A stretch of 64,000 bases of DNA from an uncultured Acidimicrobiales bacterium (GTDB taxonomy: Bacteria; Actinomycetota; Acidimicrobiia; Acidimicrobiales; SHLQ01), in contig CALLQB010000035.1 of assembly GCA_938015295.1 (NCBI GenBank), positions 62,001-126,000 on the forward strand. Direction: 5' to 3'. The notes beneath the pieces were generated by a model that had not been told where the DNA came from, searched no databases, and saw only the letters and a list, made by a program, of their open reading frames with translations. The stretch's first letter is position 1. The number at the start of each line of letters is the position of its first letter. Both the position numbers and the translations under genes were made by a program. Shown here one piece after another: positions 53,080 to 61,678 of this stretch.

Positions 53080-54174
53080 ATGGACATTCCAAACTCGGTT
53101 TCGGGGATAGACGCGGCGTGGCTCAACCACGCTCTCGAACAATCAGGCACCGAACATCCGGGCGTACAGTCGGTGACTGCAACACCGATGCCAGGCATCG
53201 TCGGAGCCTTAGGCGAAGTCGGAATTGTCGATATTGCGTGGGGTGGCCCCACCGACTTGCCAACATCGATGGTCGCCAAATGCCCTCTCGATGACGACAT
53301 CGCTCGGCTGTACAACTCGGTGATGCAAAACTACATCCGCGAGGCTGGCTTCTATCGCGATCTGGCGCATCGGGTGCCGATGCGCGTGCCGAAGTGTTTC
53401 GTCAACGCTGAGGCCGACGACAAGTCAGCCCACATGCTGCTCATTGAGAAGATCGATGGCGCCGACGGCGATATTTTCGACGGAGCGTCTCTTGAAACGA
53501 TGGCCGAGTTGGTTGGCAAGATGGCCACCATGCATGGCCAGTTCTGGATGAGCGACGATCTGCTCAACATCGACTGGATGCTCGACTGGCAAACCGAATC
53601 GCTCAAGCTCGGCATTCCGATCACGCAAGAGTCATGGGCAGCGTTTCAGGCCGCGGAGCCAACGGTTTACCCGGCTGATGTGGTGGCGTTCTGTGAAGGC
53701 TCGTGGATCAACGACACCGAGTACTGGCTGGATGCCTATGCCAATCGGCCGTGGACGTTCACCCATATCGATTTCGAACTCGACAATATGATCCACACCG
53801 CAGACGAGACAGTCGTCCTCGATTGGCAAACCTGTTTGCGCAGTTTCCCTGGCGTCGATCTTGCGTGGCTTCTTGCCACCAGTGCATCTGACGAACTCGT
53901 TGCTCGCGAAGACGAACTCCTTGACCACTACCGGGCGACGCTTCTGGCTTCAGGCGGGCCGAACTGGAGTCACGACAAGGTCGTCGAGGAACTCGCGTGG
54001 GGAACCCTGTACCCAGTCGCGTGCCAACCGGTGCCGAATATGGCAGATACCTCGGCTTACGGGGCCAACGGCGAGCGCATGAAGGCCCGCTTCAGGGCGT
54101 TTCTCGATCGTTCGCTCGTCGCAGCACAGCGATGGGACCTTGTCGGCCACTGCTCACCGCACCTTCGAAGCTGA
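53080..54174 (+). CDS. phosphotransferase family protein (APH/ecdysteroid-kinase-like)
   Basis: Kinase-like protein of 364 residues. The C-terminal lobe has the aminoglycoside-phosphotransferase-type catalytic loop FTHIDFELDNMI (about residues 225-236) and the metal loop VLDWQTCLRS. The N-terminal lobe contains a candidate Lys in SMVAKCPL and LLIEKIDGADG. GGGGGAA precedes the ATG. Such proteins often phosphorylate small alcohols or act on CoA-linked or steroid-like substrates in actinobacteria; no antibiotic role is implied. It lies 20 nt before menB on the same strand. Confidence 0.82.
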   Translation: MDIPNSVSGIDAAWLNHALEQSGTEHPGVQSVTATPMPGIVGALGEVGIVDIAWGGPTDLPTSMVAKCPLDDDIARLYNSVMQNYIREAGFYRDLAHRVPMRVPKCFVNAEADDKSAHMLLIEKIDGADGDIFDGASLETMAELVGKMATMHGQFWMSDDLLNIDWMLDWQTESLKLGIPITQESWAAFQAAEPTVYPADVVAFCEGSWINDTEYWLDAYANRPWTFTHIDFELDNMIHTADETVVLDWQTCLRSFPGVDLAWLLATSASDELVAREDELLDHYRATLLASGGPNWSHDKVVEELAWGTLYPVACQPVPNMADTSAYGANGERMKARFRAFLDRSLVAAQRWDLVGHCSPHLRS

Positions 54175-54193
54175 CGCCCTAGGCTGCGGGGTA

Positions 54194-55093
54194 ATGATTT
54201 CCGAAATTTTTGACCCCACGTTGTGGACCGAAGTGCCCGGCTTCGATCTGACCGATATCACCTATCACCGATCGAACGACCACGGTGTCGTACGCGTTGC
54301 CTTCAACCGTCCTGAAGTACGAAACGCCTTTCGCCCTCAAACGGTCGACGAACTGTATCGCTCGCTCGATCACGCACGCATGACTCCCGACGTCGGCTGT
54401 GTGATCATCACCGGCAACGGACCATCGCCCAAAGATGGCGGCTGGGCATTTTGTTCAGGTGGCGATCAACGAATTCGTGGCAAAGACGGCTACAAGTACG
54501 CCGAGGGCGACACAGCAGACTCCATCGACCCAGCGAGGGTTGGCCGGCTCCATATCCTCGAAGTGCAGCGCCTGATCCGTACCATGCCCAAAATTGTTGT
54601 AGCGGCGGTTCCCGGCTGGGCTGTCGGCGGCGGCCATAGCCTTCACGTGGTCTGCGACCTGACCATCGCGAGCGAAGAACACGCCATCTTCAAGCAAACC
54701 GATACCGACGTCGCAAGCTTTGACGGCGGCTTCGGCTCGGCGTACCTCGCTCGCCAAGTCGGCCAAAAGCGGGCTCGGGAGATCTTCTTTCTTGGCATGG
54801 ATTACTCGGCCGACGAAGCGCACGCAATGGGCATGGTGAACAAGGTGGTTCCCCACGCGGATCTCGAAACAACCGCCCTCGCCTGGGGTGCGACGATCGT
54901 GTCGAAGAGTCCAACCGCGCAGCGCATGGCAAAGTTCTCGTTCAACTTGATCGACGATGGACTTGTTGGCCAGCAAGTGTTTGCAGGCGAGGCCACACGG
55001 CTGGCGTATATGACCGACGAAGCCCAGGAAGGTCGCGATGCATTTCTTGAGAAACGCGATCAGGACTTCTCCGCCTTTCCGTGGCATTTCTAA
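54194..55093 (+). CDS. menB: 1,4-dihydroxy-2-naphthoyl-CoA synthase
   Basis: Crotonase-fold enzyme of 299 residues that closes the second ring in menaquinone synthesis. The MenB-specific segment WAFCSGGDQRIRGKDGYKY (about residues 91-109) is present, as are the oxyanion-hole residues in VPGWAVGGGHSLH, TDTDVASFDGGFGSAYL and the closing FPWHF end, which are diagnostic. The start ATG at 54194 gives MISEIFDPTLW, typical. Other men genes are not in the window. MenB indicates a menaquinone-based respiratory chain. Confidence 0.96.
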   Translation: MISEIFDPTLWTEVPGFDLTDITYHRSNDHGVVRVAFNRPEVRNAFRPQTVDELYRSLDHARMTPDVGCVIITGNGPSPKDGGWAFCSGGDQRIRGKDGYKYAEGDTADSIDPARVGRLHILEVQRLIRTMPKIVVAAVPGWAVGGGHSLHVVCDLTIASEEHAIFKQTDTDVASFDGGFGSAYLARQVGQKRAREIFFLGMDYSADEAHAMGMVNKVVPHADLETTALAWGATIVSKSPTAQRMAKFSFNLIDDGLVGQQVFAGEATRLAYMTDEAQEGRDAFLEKRDQDFSAFPWHF

Positions 55094-55102
55094 GGAACTT
55101 CT

Positions 55103-56266
55103 GTGAGCGACTTTGTACCGCCCGGCAATCAGGGCAATGAACCCTCTGGCAACGCGTTTGAACCTCCGCCCAACGCGCCGTCACCGCCGAGCTCGACATC
55201 CACGACTCCCCCGGGCTGGTATCCCGATCCGTGGCAGCCTGGCTCGCTCCGTTGGTGGGACGGCACGACCTGGACAGCGAACACCAGCGTCGGCCAAGGC
55301 GTCAACGGCGAGGTCGACCCGGGCTCGGGAGGTCTTTCACCCATCTCGGACTGGATCGGCCTAACCTTTCGCACCATCGTCAGCCGCGCCGGTCACATCT
55401 TTACGCTGCTGATGGTCACGATTCTTCCGGCGACCCTCCTCCTCCTCGGCATCGGCTGGGGTTCGATCCGCACGATTCGTTTCGACGACCCAGATTGTTG
55501 GACCGGCATTGATGGAACAACCGGCGGGCTCGAAACCGACGGGTTCGACTGCGTGCAAACCAGTGGTTGGAACGCAGCCTGGCTGGTGCCTGTCGCCGCG
55601 GCGATCCTGCTCGCCATGTTCAGTTACGCCATCTTCACCCTGTCGGTCGCCCACCAGGCATATGGATCACTAACCGAGCCCAAACCGCCATGGACAGCGT
55701 CGCTTCGCGCCGCGGTCGGGGCATTCCCTCGCTATCTGGGGTTTGGCATCTTGCTCGCAGTAGCGGCGGCGGTGTTCGTCGGAATTCTGGTTGCACTCAT
55801 CGCCTTCGGAGGAGCGGCTATTGCAGTCGTTGTGGTTCTCCTCGCTATTCCGCTCGTAGTTTTCCTGTGGGTGAAGGTCTTTTCGTTCTTCACCGTCGCC
55901 GCGGCTGTCGCACCGAAAGGGTCGAACCTGTTCAAGGAGGCCGCAGGTGTGAGCGGTAAGGGCCGTTTCTGGGCGGTGCTTGGCCGGCTGGTCATTATCG
56001 CGCTTTGTGGCTGGGCCGTTTCGCTCGGCAGCCAGGCAATCACGTACCCGCTCGGAGCGATAACCGGGAGCGGTGTCGATGAAGCGGTTGTTGAGGATCT
56101 CCTCGACAACGACGGAAGTCCGGCCTCGATCACGGTGCAGGAGATCGTCACCGGTCCGGCAGCAATTGCCCTTAGTCTCGTGCTCACGATGGTCGTCACC
56201 ACTATCACCACGGCCATCAACAGCGCTGGCGCATCGGTTCTCTACAAAGAAACCGGTGGCCCGTGA
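55103..56266 (+). CDS. DUF2510 membrane protein
   Basis: Protein of 387 residues. A Pro/Ser-rich N-terminus carries the DUF2510 signature PPGWYPDPWQPGSLRWWDG (about residues 33-51), followed by a hydrophobic region with about six membrane segments from residue 90 to the end. DUF2510 is common in actinobacterial membrane proteins; its role is unknown. The start is GTG at 55103 with AAGGAA upstream. The gene overlaps the next one by 4 nt (GTGA), so lipid kinase and membrane protein are probably made together. Confidence 0.85.
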   Translation: MSDFVPPGNQGNEPSGNAFEPPPNAPSPPSSTSTTPPGWYPDPWQPGSLRWWDGTTWTANTSVGQGVNGEVDPGSGGLSPISDWIGLTFRTIVSRAGHIFTLLMVTILPATLLLLGIGWGSIRTIRFDDPDCWTGIDGTTGGLETDGFDCVQTSGWNAAWLVPVAAAILLAMFSYAIFTLSVAHQAYGSLTEPKPPWTASLRAAVGAFPRYLGFGILLAVAAAVFVGILVALIAFGGAAIAVVVVLLAIPLVVFLWVKVFSFFTVAAAVAPKGSNLFKEAAGVSGKGRFWAVLGRLVIIALCGWAVSLGSQAITYPLGAITGSGVDEAVVEDLLDNDGSPASITVQEIVTGPAAIALSLVLTMVVTTITTAINSAGASVLYKETGGP

Positions 56267-57147
56267 CCATCGCCGTCATGGTCAACCCCTCGGCAGGCAA
56301 AGGCCACGCTGCGACTCTTTTTGCCGAGGTTCTTGCAGAATGCCAACGCCGCGATCTCGACGTAACCCCACTTGGCGAGGACTCGGTCGAAGATAACGAG
56401 CGAGCCCTTTTGGCCGCGCTCGCCTCCGGCGCGGACAGAATCGTGGTCGTTGGTGGGGACGGGCTGGTGAACCTGGTTGTCCAGCACGTCGCCCAAACCA
56501 ACGTCGCGCTCGGCATCATTCCTGCCGGTACAGGCAATGATTTCGCCCGAGCCTTGGGCATCCGGAACTCAGCCAGTCGCGGCGTGGCTCAACTTGTCGA
56601 CACCGCCTTGGGTGACCCGGTGCGGCTCGATCTGCTCAGATCGCCGCACGGCTGGGCGGCCTCGGTGATCACCCAGGGCTTCTCGGTGACCACGAATCGC
56701 GTCGCCAACCGACTGCCATGGCCCCCCGATGGGCGCCGGTACGTACTCGCAACAGCCCTTGCCTTGCCCGCACTGCGGTCAGCGTCGATAGAGCTTCAAC
56801 TCGACGACGCCACGATCGAAGTCGAGTCGACGATTCTGGCCATTGGCAACACAAGATACTTTGGTTCGGGAACCGCCATCTGTCCCGACGCCGACCCCAC
56901 CGACGGACTCCTCGACGTGGTTTCTATCGGCCCGCTTTCTCGGCGCGAGCTCGTTACTTTCTACGACTCGGTTCCCGATAGGTCGTTTCTCGAGAACCCC
57001 AAGGTGCAGGTCCACCGCGCGCAGTCGGTGCAGATCTCGGGTGGATCAACCGATCTGTGGGCCGATGGAGAACCACTCGGACCCACTCCCGCCACGGTCA
57101 GCTGTATCGCCGGAGCGCTACAGGCCGCCGTCGGCGACCTCGGTTAG
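56263..57147 (+). CDS. diacylglycerol/lipid kinase family protein
   Basis: Protein of 294 residues with the DAGK catalytic-domain fold. VMVNPSAGKGHA at the N-terminus and IVVVGGDGLVNLVVQ (about residues 62-76; GGDG binds nucleotide phosphate) are followed by LGIIPAGTGNDFARALGI. The C-terminal half has DADPTDGLLDVVSIGPLSR, as in the second lobe of YegS/DgkB-like kinases. Lipid substrate is not deducible. The GTG start overlaps the upstream stop. Confidence 0.93.
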   Translation: MTIAVMVNPSAGKGHAATLFAEVLAECQRRDLDVTPLGEDSVEDNERALLAALASGADRIVVVGGDGLVNLVVQHVAQTNVALGIIPAGTGNDFARALGIRNSASRGVAQLVDTALGDPVRLDLLRSPHGWAASVITQGFSVTTNRVANRLPWPPDGRRYVLATALALPALRSASIELQLDDATIEVESTILAIGNTRYFGSGTAICPDADPTDGLLDVVSIGPLSRRELVTFYDSVPDRSFLENPKVQVHRAQSVQISGGSTDLWADGEPLGPTPATVSCIAGALQAAVGDLG

Positions 57148-57213
57148 CGGCATCGGCGCCTCCTAAGACGAGCCAATTTGGAGTATTTCGTGTAATTTCA
57201 GTACATTCCCAGG

Positions 57214-58341
57214 ATGGGGATTGAGCTGGATATCTCGGATGACGACAGCATCGTCGTAACCAAGGAAGCAGCGGGGGTGCATCGCGACCGACTCCGCAAC
57301 GAGGCCGAGATGCTGGCCCGGGCTGCTCACCCGGGCGTGGCCGAGTTTCTTACCTTCGAGGAGTTTGATGACGGTCGGGTGGTCTTGCGAACGTCGTTTG
57401 TTGGCGACCAGACCTGGCAAACGAATCCGCCGCAGACACCCGAGCACCTCGCCAACGCAGTGGCGTTCCTCGCGGCCACCTTGGCGGATCTGCACCAACG
57501 AGCGATCGTTCATAGTCAGCTACGTCCCGAACATCTGGTGTTCGACGCCAAAGGCCGGCCGCTGCTGTGCGATTTTTCCGAATCCGGCGACCATGACCCG
57601 AGCGCAGATATCCTCGGCCTCGGTCAACTGTTGCAGTTTGGTCTCGACCAACTCAACGAGCTCTCGTCACTTCCTAGCCGAGCGAACCACTTGGTCGACG
57701 TCCTGCAAACCGTGGCCAGCCAAGCCATGCATGCCGATCCGTCGCGGCGGCCGTCGGCACGCGCCGTGGCCGCCGCAGTAACTGCCGCGCTCTCCCACAG
57801 CTCGAGCACCCGTCACCATGACCGGCCGAGACCTCTGGCTGTCGTTGTCTCGATTCTGGTGATTGCTGTTGCTGTGGCGGTGGTGTTCACCCGAGGAGAA
57901 CCACAACAGCTCACGGTGCCAACCCTTGAGCCGACGGTGGCTGTCCAAGGTCTGCCAACCACCACGACATCGACGACCAGCCCGGTGATGGAACAGAGCG
58001 TCCCTTCGCTTCCTCAAACATCGGTGCTTCCCCCGGCGGAAGCGCTCGATGAGCTCATCGTCGAACACGCCGGAATTCGCTATGCGGTCGGCGAGTCGAC
58101 CGACCGCTTGGCCACCGGTGATTGGAACTGCGATGGCCAGATCACTGCAGCGGTACTGCGCCCCTACTCGGGCGAAGTGTATGTGTTCGAGCAATGGCCT
58201 GAATCCGGTGAACCGCTGCGAGCCGATGCGCTACTCGTGCCCAACACCGCGGCTGACGTCGCGGCAACCACTGACTGTGGCTACCTGGCACTGCTCGATA
58301 CGTCCGGCAAGCAGACCACTATCCGTCTGGAGCAATCATGA
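57214..58341 (+). CDS. membrane pseudokinase with extracytoplasmic domain
   Basis: Protein of 375 residues. The first 200 residues resemble a small Ser/Thr-kinase fold but lack catalytic residues: the HRD loop is HSQLRPEHLVF (H100-S101-Q102, no catalytic Asp), DFG is DFS (D120-S122), and no VAxK lysine is apparent. The C-helix Glu may be in RNEAEML. A transmembrane helix follows (about 207-228) and then a Thr/Pro linker and an extracytoplasmic domain of about 110 residues (GDWNCDGQITAAVLRPYSGE). It is probably a non-catalytic regulator. It overlaps the LysM gene by 4 nt. Confidence 0.75.
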   Translation: MGIELDISDDDSIVVTKEAAGVHRDRLRNEAEMLARAAHPGVAEFLTFEEFDDGRVVLRTSFVGDQTWQTNPPQTPEHLANAVAFLAATLADLHQRAIVHSQLRPEHLVFDAKGRPLLCDFSESGDHDPSADILGLGQLLQFGLDQLNELSSLPSRANHLVDVLQTVASQAMHADPSRRPSARAVAAAVTAALSHSSSTRHHDRPRPLAVVVSILVIAVAVAVVFTRGEPQQLTVPTLEPTVAVQGLPTTTTSTTSPVMEQSVPSLPQTSVLPPAEALDELIVEHAGIRYAVGESTDRLATGDWNCDGQITAAVLRPYSGEVYVFEQWPESGEPLRADALLVPNTAADVAATTDCGYLALLDTSGKQTTIRLEQS

Positions 58342-59090
58342 GACCGACGAACAAGCAACAGCTCGGCGTGTTCAGGCTCGGCCTTTTGTGTTCGTGCGCG
58401 CTGTGGTTCCTTCACGGGCCCGCTGCTAGCGCCTTGCCGATTCCCCGCACCGCCGCCTTGGTCTCTGCGGTCGACCCTATCGATCTGGTCGTCACCGGAC
58501 TACGCGTCCTTGGCCTCATGCTCGGGTGGTATCTGCTGATCGTTCTTGCCGTCCAGTTTGCGCTCTCGGCCGTGGGGCTTCGGTCGCGTGTGGTTGATGC
58601 GCTCACCCCCAAAATGGTTCGACAGGCGCTTGGGATAGGGCTCGGACTCGCGACCCTCACGCCCGCTGTATCTCTCGCCGACGCCGCCGGGCCGCCGGTG
58701 ACCATGGTGCGTGTCGACGACACCCCGACTCCCCCCGCCCAAAGTCAGCCACGAATCGACGACACATCACACCAGGCGGACGCGACAACCTCCGGCCAGC
58801 GCGACGACCGGGCAGCGTCGGCTCCGCCCGCCGTGCTCACCCGCCTAGAACCGGCGACGACGGAGAACCTGCCGACTGGGCGATCAGTCACCGCATGGAC
58901 GGTGACCGCAGGCGACTCGTTTTGGGAAATAGCGGCCGACACCGTCGCGTCCCGCAGCAACGCGGTGCCTACCGAGGGGGAGATTGCCGACTACTGGCGG
59001 GCGCTGGTTACACGCAACGAGCACCGGCTCATCGAGCCCGGCAACCCTGATCTGATTATTCCCGGGCAGGTGTTCGACCTCCCCGGCTAA
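58338..59090 (+). CDS. LysM-domain membrane protein
   Basis: Protein of 250 residues. An N-terminal signal-like helix and two or three further hydrophobic segments (about residues 50-80 and 95-112) are followed by a disordered Asp/Ser/Thr-rich stretch (about 120-180). The C-terminal domain starts WTVTAGDSFWEIAADTV (about 188-204), the first strand and helix of a LysM peptidoglycan-binding domain, and ends NPDLIIPGQVFDLPG. Translation is coupled to the pseudokinase gene (ATGA). The pair suggests a wall-sensing membrane complex. Confidence 0.8.
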   Translation: MRPTNKQQLGVFRLGLLCSCALWFLHGPAASALPIPRTAALVSAVDPIDLVVTGLRVLGLMLGWYLLIVLAVQFALSAVGLRSRVVDALTPKMVRQALGIGLGLATLTPAVSLADAAGPPVTMVRVDDTPTPPAQSQPRIDDTSHQADATTSGQRDDRAASAPPAVLTRLEPATTENLPTGRSVTAWTVTAGDSFWEIAADTVASRSNAVPTEGEIADYWRALVTRNEHRLIEPGNPDLIIPGQVFDLPG

Positions 59091-59109
59091 CGCACGCGCC
59101 GAAGGGCCG

Positions 59110-59985
59110 CTATTCGACGATCTTGAGAATCGGCAACTCGATGATGTCCTCTGCGCCATGATCTTTGAGCGCGGGAATCAAAATGTTGATCTCGTTTTTC
59201 GGCACGACGGTTTCGACGGCAAAGCCGTTGCCACCGAACAATTCGTTGACCGTCGGCGACTTCATCGTGGGAAGAATGTCGATGACGCTGTCGAGCGACG
59301 CACCGGGAACGTTCATCTTGACCAAGACTTTGCCGCGTGCATCGAGCACGCCCTGGAGCAGCGTGTTGATTTGCTCCATTGCGTGGCGCTTCTCTACATC
59401 AGCTGCCGAGTCCTTGTTCGCAATCAGCTCGGTGTAGCTCTGGAGAATCTCGTCGATGACCTTCAGCCCGGCCGCTCGCAGCGCTCGGCCGGTCTCGGTG
59501 ATATCGACAACCACGTCGACGATGTCGGGCACCTTGGCCTCGGTGGCGCCATAGGACAACCGAATGTCGGCTTTCACCCCGGCGGCGGCAAAAAAACGCT
59601 TGGTCAGCTCAGGGTATTCGCTCGAGACACGAACACCATCGGGCAGATCAGCAACCGAGTTGTAGGGGCTGTCCTCGGGAACCGCTACGACAATACGAAC
59701 CGGTTTCGCTGTGGCCTTTGAGTACCGCAACTCGCCGAGACTCTCGACGTCGCAAGACGGCTCTTCGATCCAGTCACGCCCGGTTATGCCAACATCGAAA
59801 AGGCCATCCGCGACATATGACGCGATCTCCTGGGGACGAAGGATCCGCACTTCGCTGATTCGAGGATCATTGATCGTTGCCTTGTAAGCAACGTTCGAGC
59901 TTCGAGATATCGCAAGATCGGCGTCCTCAAAGAGCTGAAAAGTCGCCTTTTCCAGAGAACCTTTTGGAAGCACAAGTCTGAGCAT
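59110..59985 (-). CDS. hisG: ATP phosphoribosyltransferase
   Basis: First enzyme of histidine biosynthesis, 291 residues, long form with the C-terminal histidine-binding regulatory domain, so no HisZ is needed. LRLVLPKGSLEKATFQLF at the start, DVGITGRDWIEE, and the PRPP-binding region IVDVVVDITETGRALRAAGL are conserved. The last 75 residues (VLVKMNVPGASLDSVIDILPTMKSPTV) match the ACT-like regulatory part. Unlike many actinobacteria, hisE is not adjacent; ribD lies 67 nt upstream on the same strand. Confidence 0.97.
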   Translation of the reverse strand: MLRLVLPKGSLEKATFQLFEDADLAISRSSNVAYKATINDPRISEVRILRPQEIASYVADGLFDVGITGRDWIEEPSCDVESLGELRYSKATAKPVRIVVAVPEDSPYNSVADLPDGVRVSSEYPELTKRFFAAAGVKADIRLSYGATEAKVPDIVDVVVDITETGRALRAAGLKVIDEILQSYTELIANKDSAADVEKRHAMEQINTLLQGVLDARGKVLVKMNVPGASLDSVIDILPTMKSPTVNELFGGNGFAVETVVPKNEINILIPALKDHGAEDIIELPILKIVE

Positions 59986-60052
59986 CTTGCAAAACTACCG
60001 GCTGGCCGCAGCGATGAACCACCGGGAGGAGCCACAACCCCGTCACATGGTG

Positions 60053-61093
60053 CTAGTCGTCGAACGCGATCTCAACACGCAAATCGGCGCCCAGCTGATC
60101 GACGGACACAAACCGGCCGTGACGAAGATCGGACATGGTGGCGACACCGGCACCGCCGAACAACGAAACGCCATCGCCACCGCCAAGAAGCGCGGGAGCG
60201 AGGTACAACACATACCGATCGATAAGACCAGCTCGGTGGAACGTGCCGGCTACCGTGCCGCCGCCTTCAACCATCAGCTGTAACACGCCTCGAGAGCCAA
60301 GATCGTCGAGCAGATTGCCTAGCTCGCCGTGGTGCTCGAGCGCCGGGTGCACGCTGGCACCATCGGGAGCGCCCCCAAGAACAATACGAAAGGGATCCAA
60401 CGAGCGTTCGCCCGTGTCGGCCGACGGCACAAAATCACGAACGGTGAGGCTGGGGTCGTCGGCGCGCACGGTGCCTGCGCCGACGCAGATCGCATCGCTT
60501 TCTGCTCGGAGCCGATGCGCATCGGCGCGCGCCTCAGGCCCGGTGATCCACTGGCTGGTGCCATCGACCGCCGCCAGGTAGCCGTCGAGTGTTCCGGCAA
60601 GCTTGAGCAAGACCAAGGGCCGACCCGTACGCCGATGCGTCAGGTAGGGAGCAAGCTGCGTCTCTACAAGCGGTTGTTCGCAGCCGATGAGCACCTCGAT
60701 GCCCGCGGCTTCAAGAGCCGCTACGCCATCGCCAGCAACCTGCTCGTCGGGGTCGGTCACGGCAACGACGACCCGACGAACCTTCGCTGCGATCAGCGCC
60801 GTAGTGCACGGGCCTGTTCGCCCTTGGTGACTGCACGGCTCGAGCGTGGTGTACAAGGTGGAGCCACTCGCTTCATCGCCAGCTGCATCGAGGGCGACGA
60901 TCTCCGCGTGACGGCCGCCGGGCGCCTCGGTGCTACCAACGAACGATTCGCCGCTGACGCTTACTACCACCGCACCAACCCACGGATTTGGTGGTGCGAT
61001 CAATCGAGAGTCTGCTGCAGCGGCAACGGCTCGACGCATGTAGTGGGCATCGAGGCGAGAGCCAGAGGTTGGGTCTTGTGAGGAAGTCGTCAT
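60053..61093 (-). CDS. ribD: bifunctional riboflavin deaminase/reductase RibD
   Basis: Two-domain enzyme of 346 residues. The N-terminal deaminase has the zinc ligands HAE (H62, E64) and PCSHQGRTGPC (C87 and C96). The C-terminal reductase begins LLKLAGTLDGYLAAVDGTSQWITG and ends with LMVEGGGTVAGTF and LYLAPALLGGG. It performs the second and third steps of riboflavin synthesis. The ATG at 61093 (MTTSSQDPTSGSRLDAHYM) gives the family N-terminus; longer frames run toward moaB. The other rib genes are not adjacent. Confidence 0.95.
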   Translation of the reverse strand: MTTSSQDPTSGSRLDAHYMRRAVAAAADSRLIAPPNPWVGAVVVSVSGESFVGSTEAPGGRHAEIVALDAAGDEASGSTLYTTLEPCSHQGRTGPCTTALIAAKVRRVVVAVTDPDEQVAGDGVAALEAAGIEVLIGCEQPLVETQLAPYLTHRRTGRPLVLLKLAGTLDGYLAAVDGTSQWITGPEARADAHRLRAESDAICVGAGTVRADDPSLTVRDFVPSADTGERSLDPFRIVLGGAPDGASVHPALEHHGELGNLLDDLGSRGVLQLMVEGGGTVAGTFHRAGLIDRYVLYLAPALLGGGDGVSLFGGAGVATMSDLRHGRFVSVDQLGADLRVEIAFDD

Positions 61094-61116
61094 TGATCGT
61101 GCGGCGGGGGTCTGGT

Positions 61117-61605
61117 TCAGTGGTCGGTGGGAGCGTCGACCATGAGACGAATCGCATGCGGGATGACATCGATAACCGCGGCGGTCATCTCGACGCAACC
61201 GTTGGTCGACCCCGGTGTGTTGAGCACTAAGGCCTGACCAACCGTTCCTGCCAGACCACGAGAGAGCCGCCCGAGTGGGTTGACGAGGCGCATCGCCTCG
61301 GACAATCCAGGCGCCTCACGCTCGAGCACTAGCCTGGTTCCCTCCGGAGTGAGATCGCGCGGGCCAAACCCGGTTCCGCCGGTCGTCACCACCACGCCGT
61401 TGAAGTCCGCGGTCATTTCACGAAGCGCATCGCTGACGTTTTCGACGCCATCGGCTACCGCCCGTTGTTCGGTGATGTCAAAGCCCTGATCGGCGAGATA
61501 CGAAGCCAGCGCGACGCCAGATTTGTCTTCTCGCGTGCCGTGAATCACCCCATCGGAAACGGTAAGAACCTTTGCTTGGAGTCCGCTCGTGTCGTGATCT
61601 GCCAT
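61117..61605 (-). CDS. moaB: MoaB/Mog molybdopterin adenylyltransferase-like protein
   Basis: Protein of 162 residues with the MoaB/MogA fold. VLTVSDGVIHGTREDKSG is the first strand and loop, and GVVVTTGGTGFGPRDLTPEG (about residues 69-88) is the family signature that binds the MPT phosphate. It adenylates molybdopterin for molybdenum cofactor. The ATG at 61605 is the family start. Stop is 24 nt before the ribD start. No other molybdenum gene is in the window. Confidence 0.92.
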   Translation of the reverse strand: MADHDTSGLQAKVLTVSDGVIHGTREDKSGVALASYLADQGFDITEQRAVADGVENVSDALREMTADFNGVVVTTGGTGFGPRDLTPEGTRLVLEREAPGLSEAMRLVNPLGRLSRGLAGTVGQALVLNTPGSTNGCVEMTAAVIDVIPHAIRLMVDAPTDH

Positions 61606-61678
61606 GACCCGGCACCTTAGTGCCATATTTTCATGATTGGGGCAGCTGATCGGCAACCGATCGTGCGACACTCAACCT

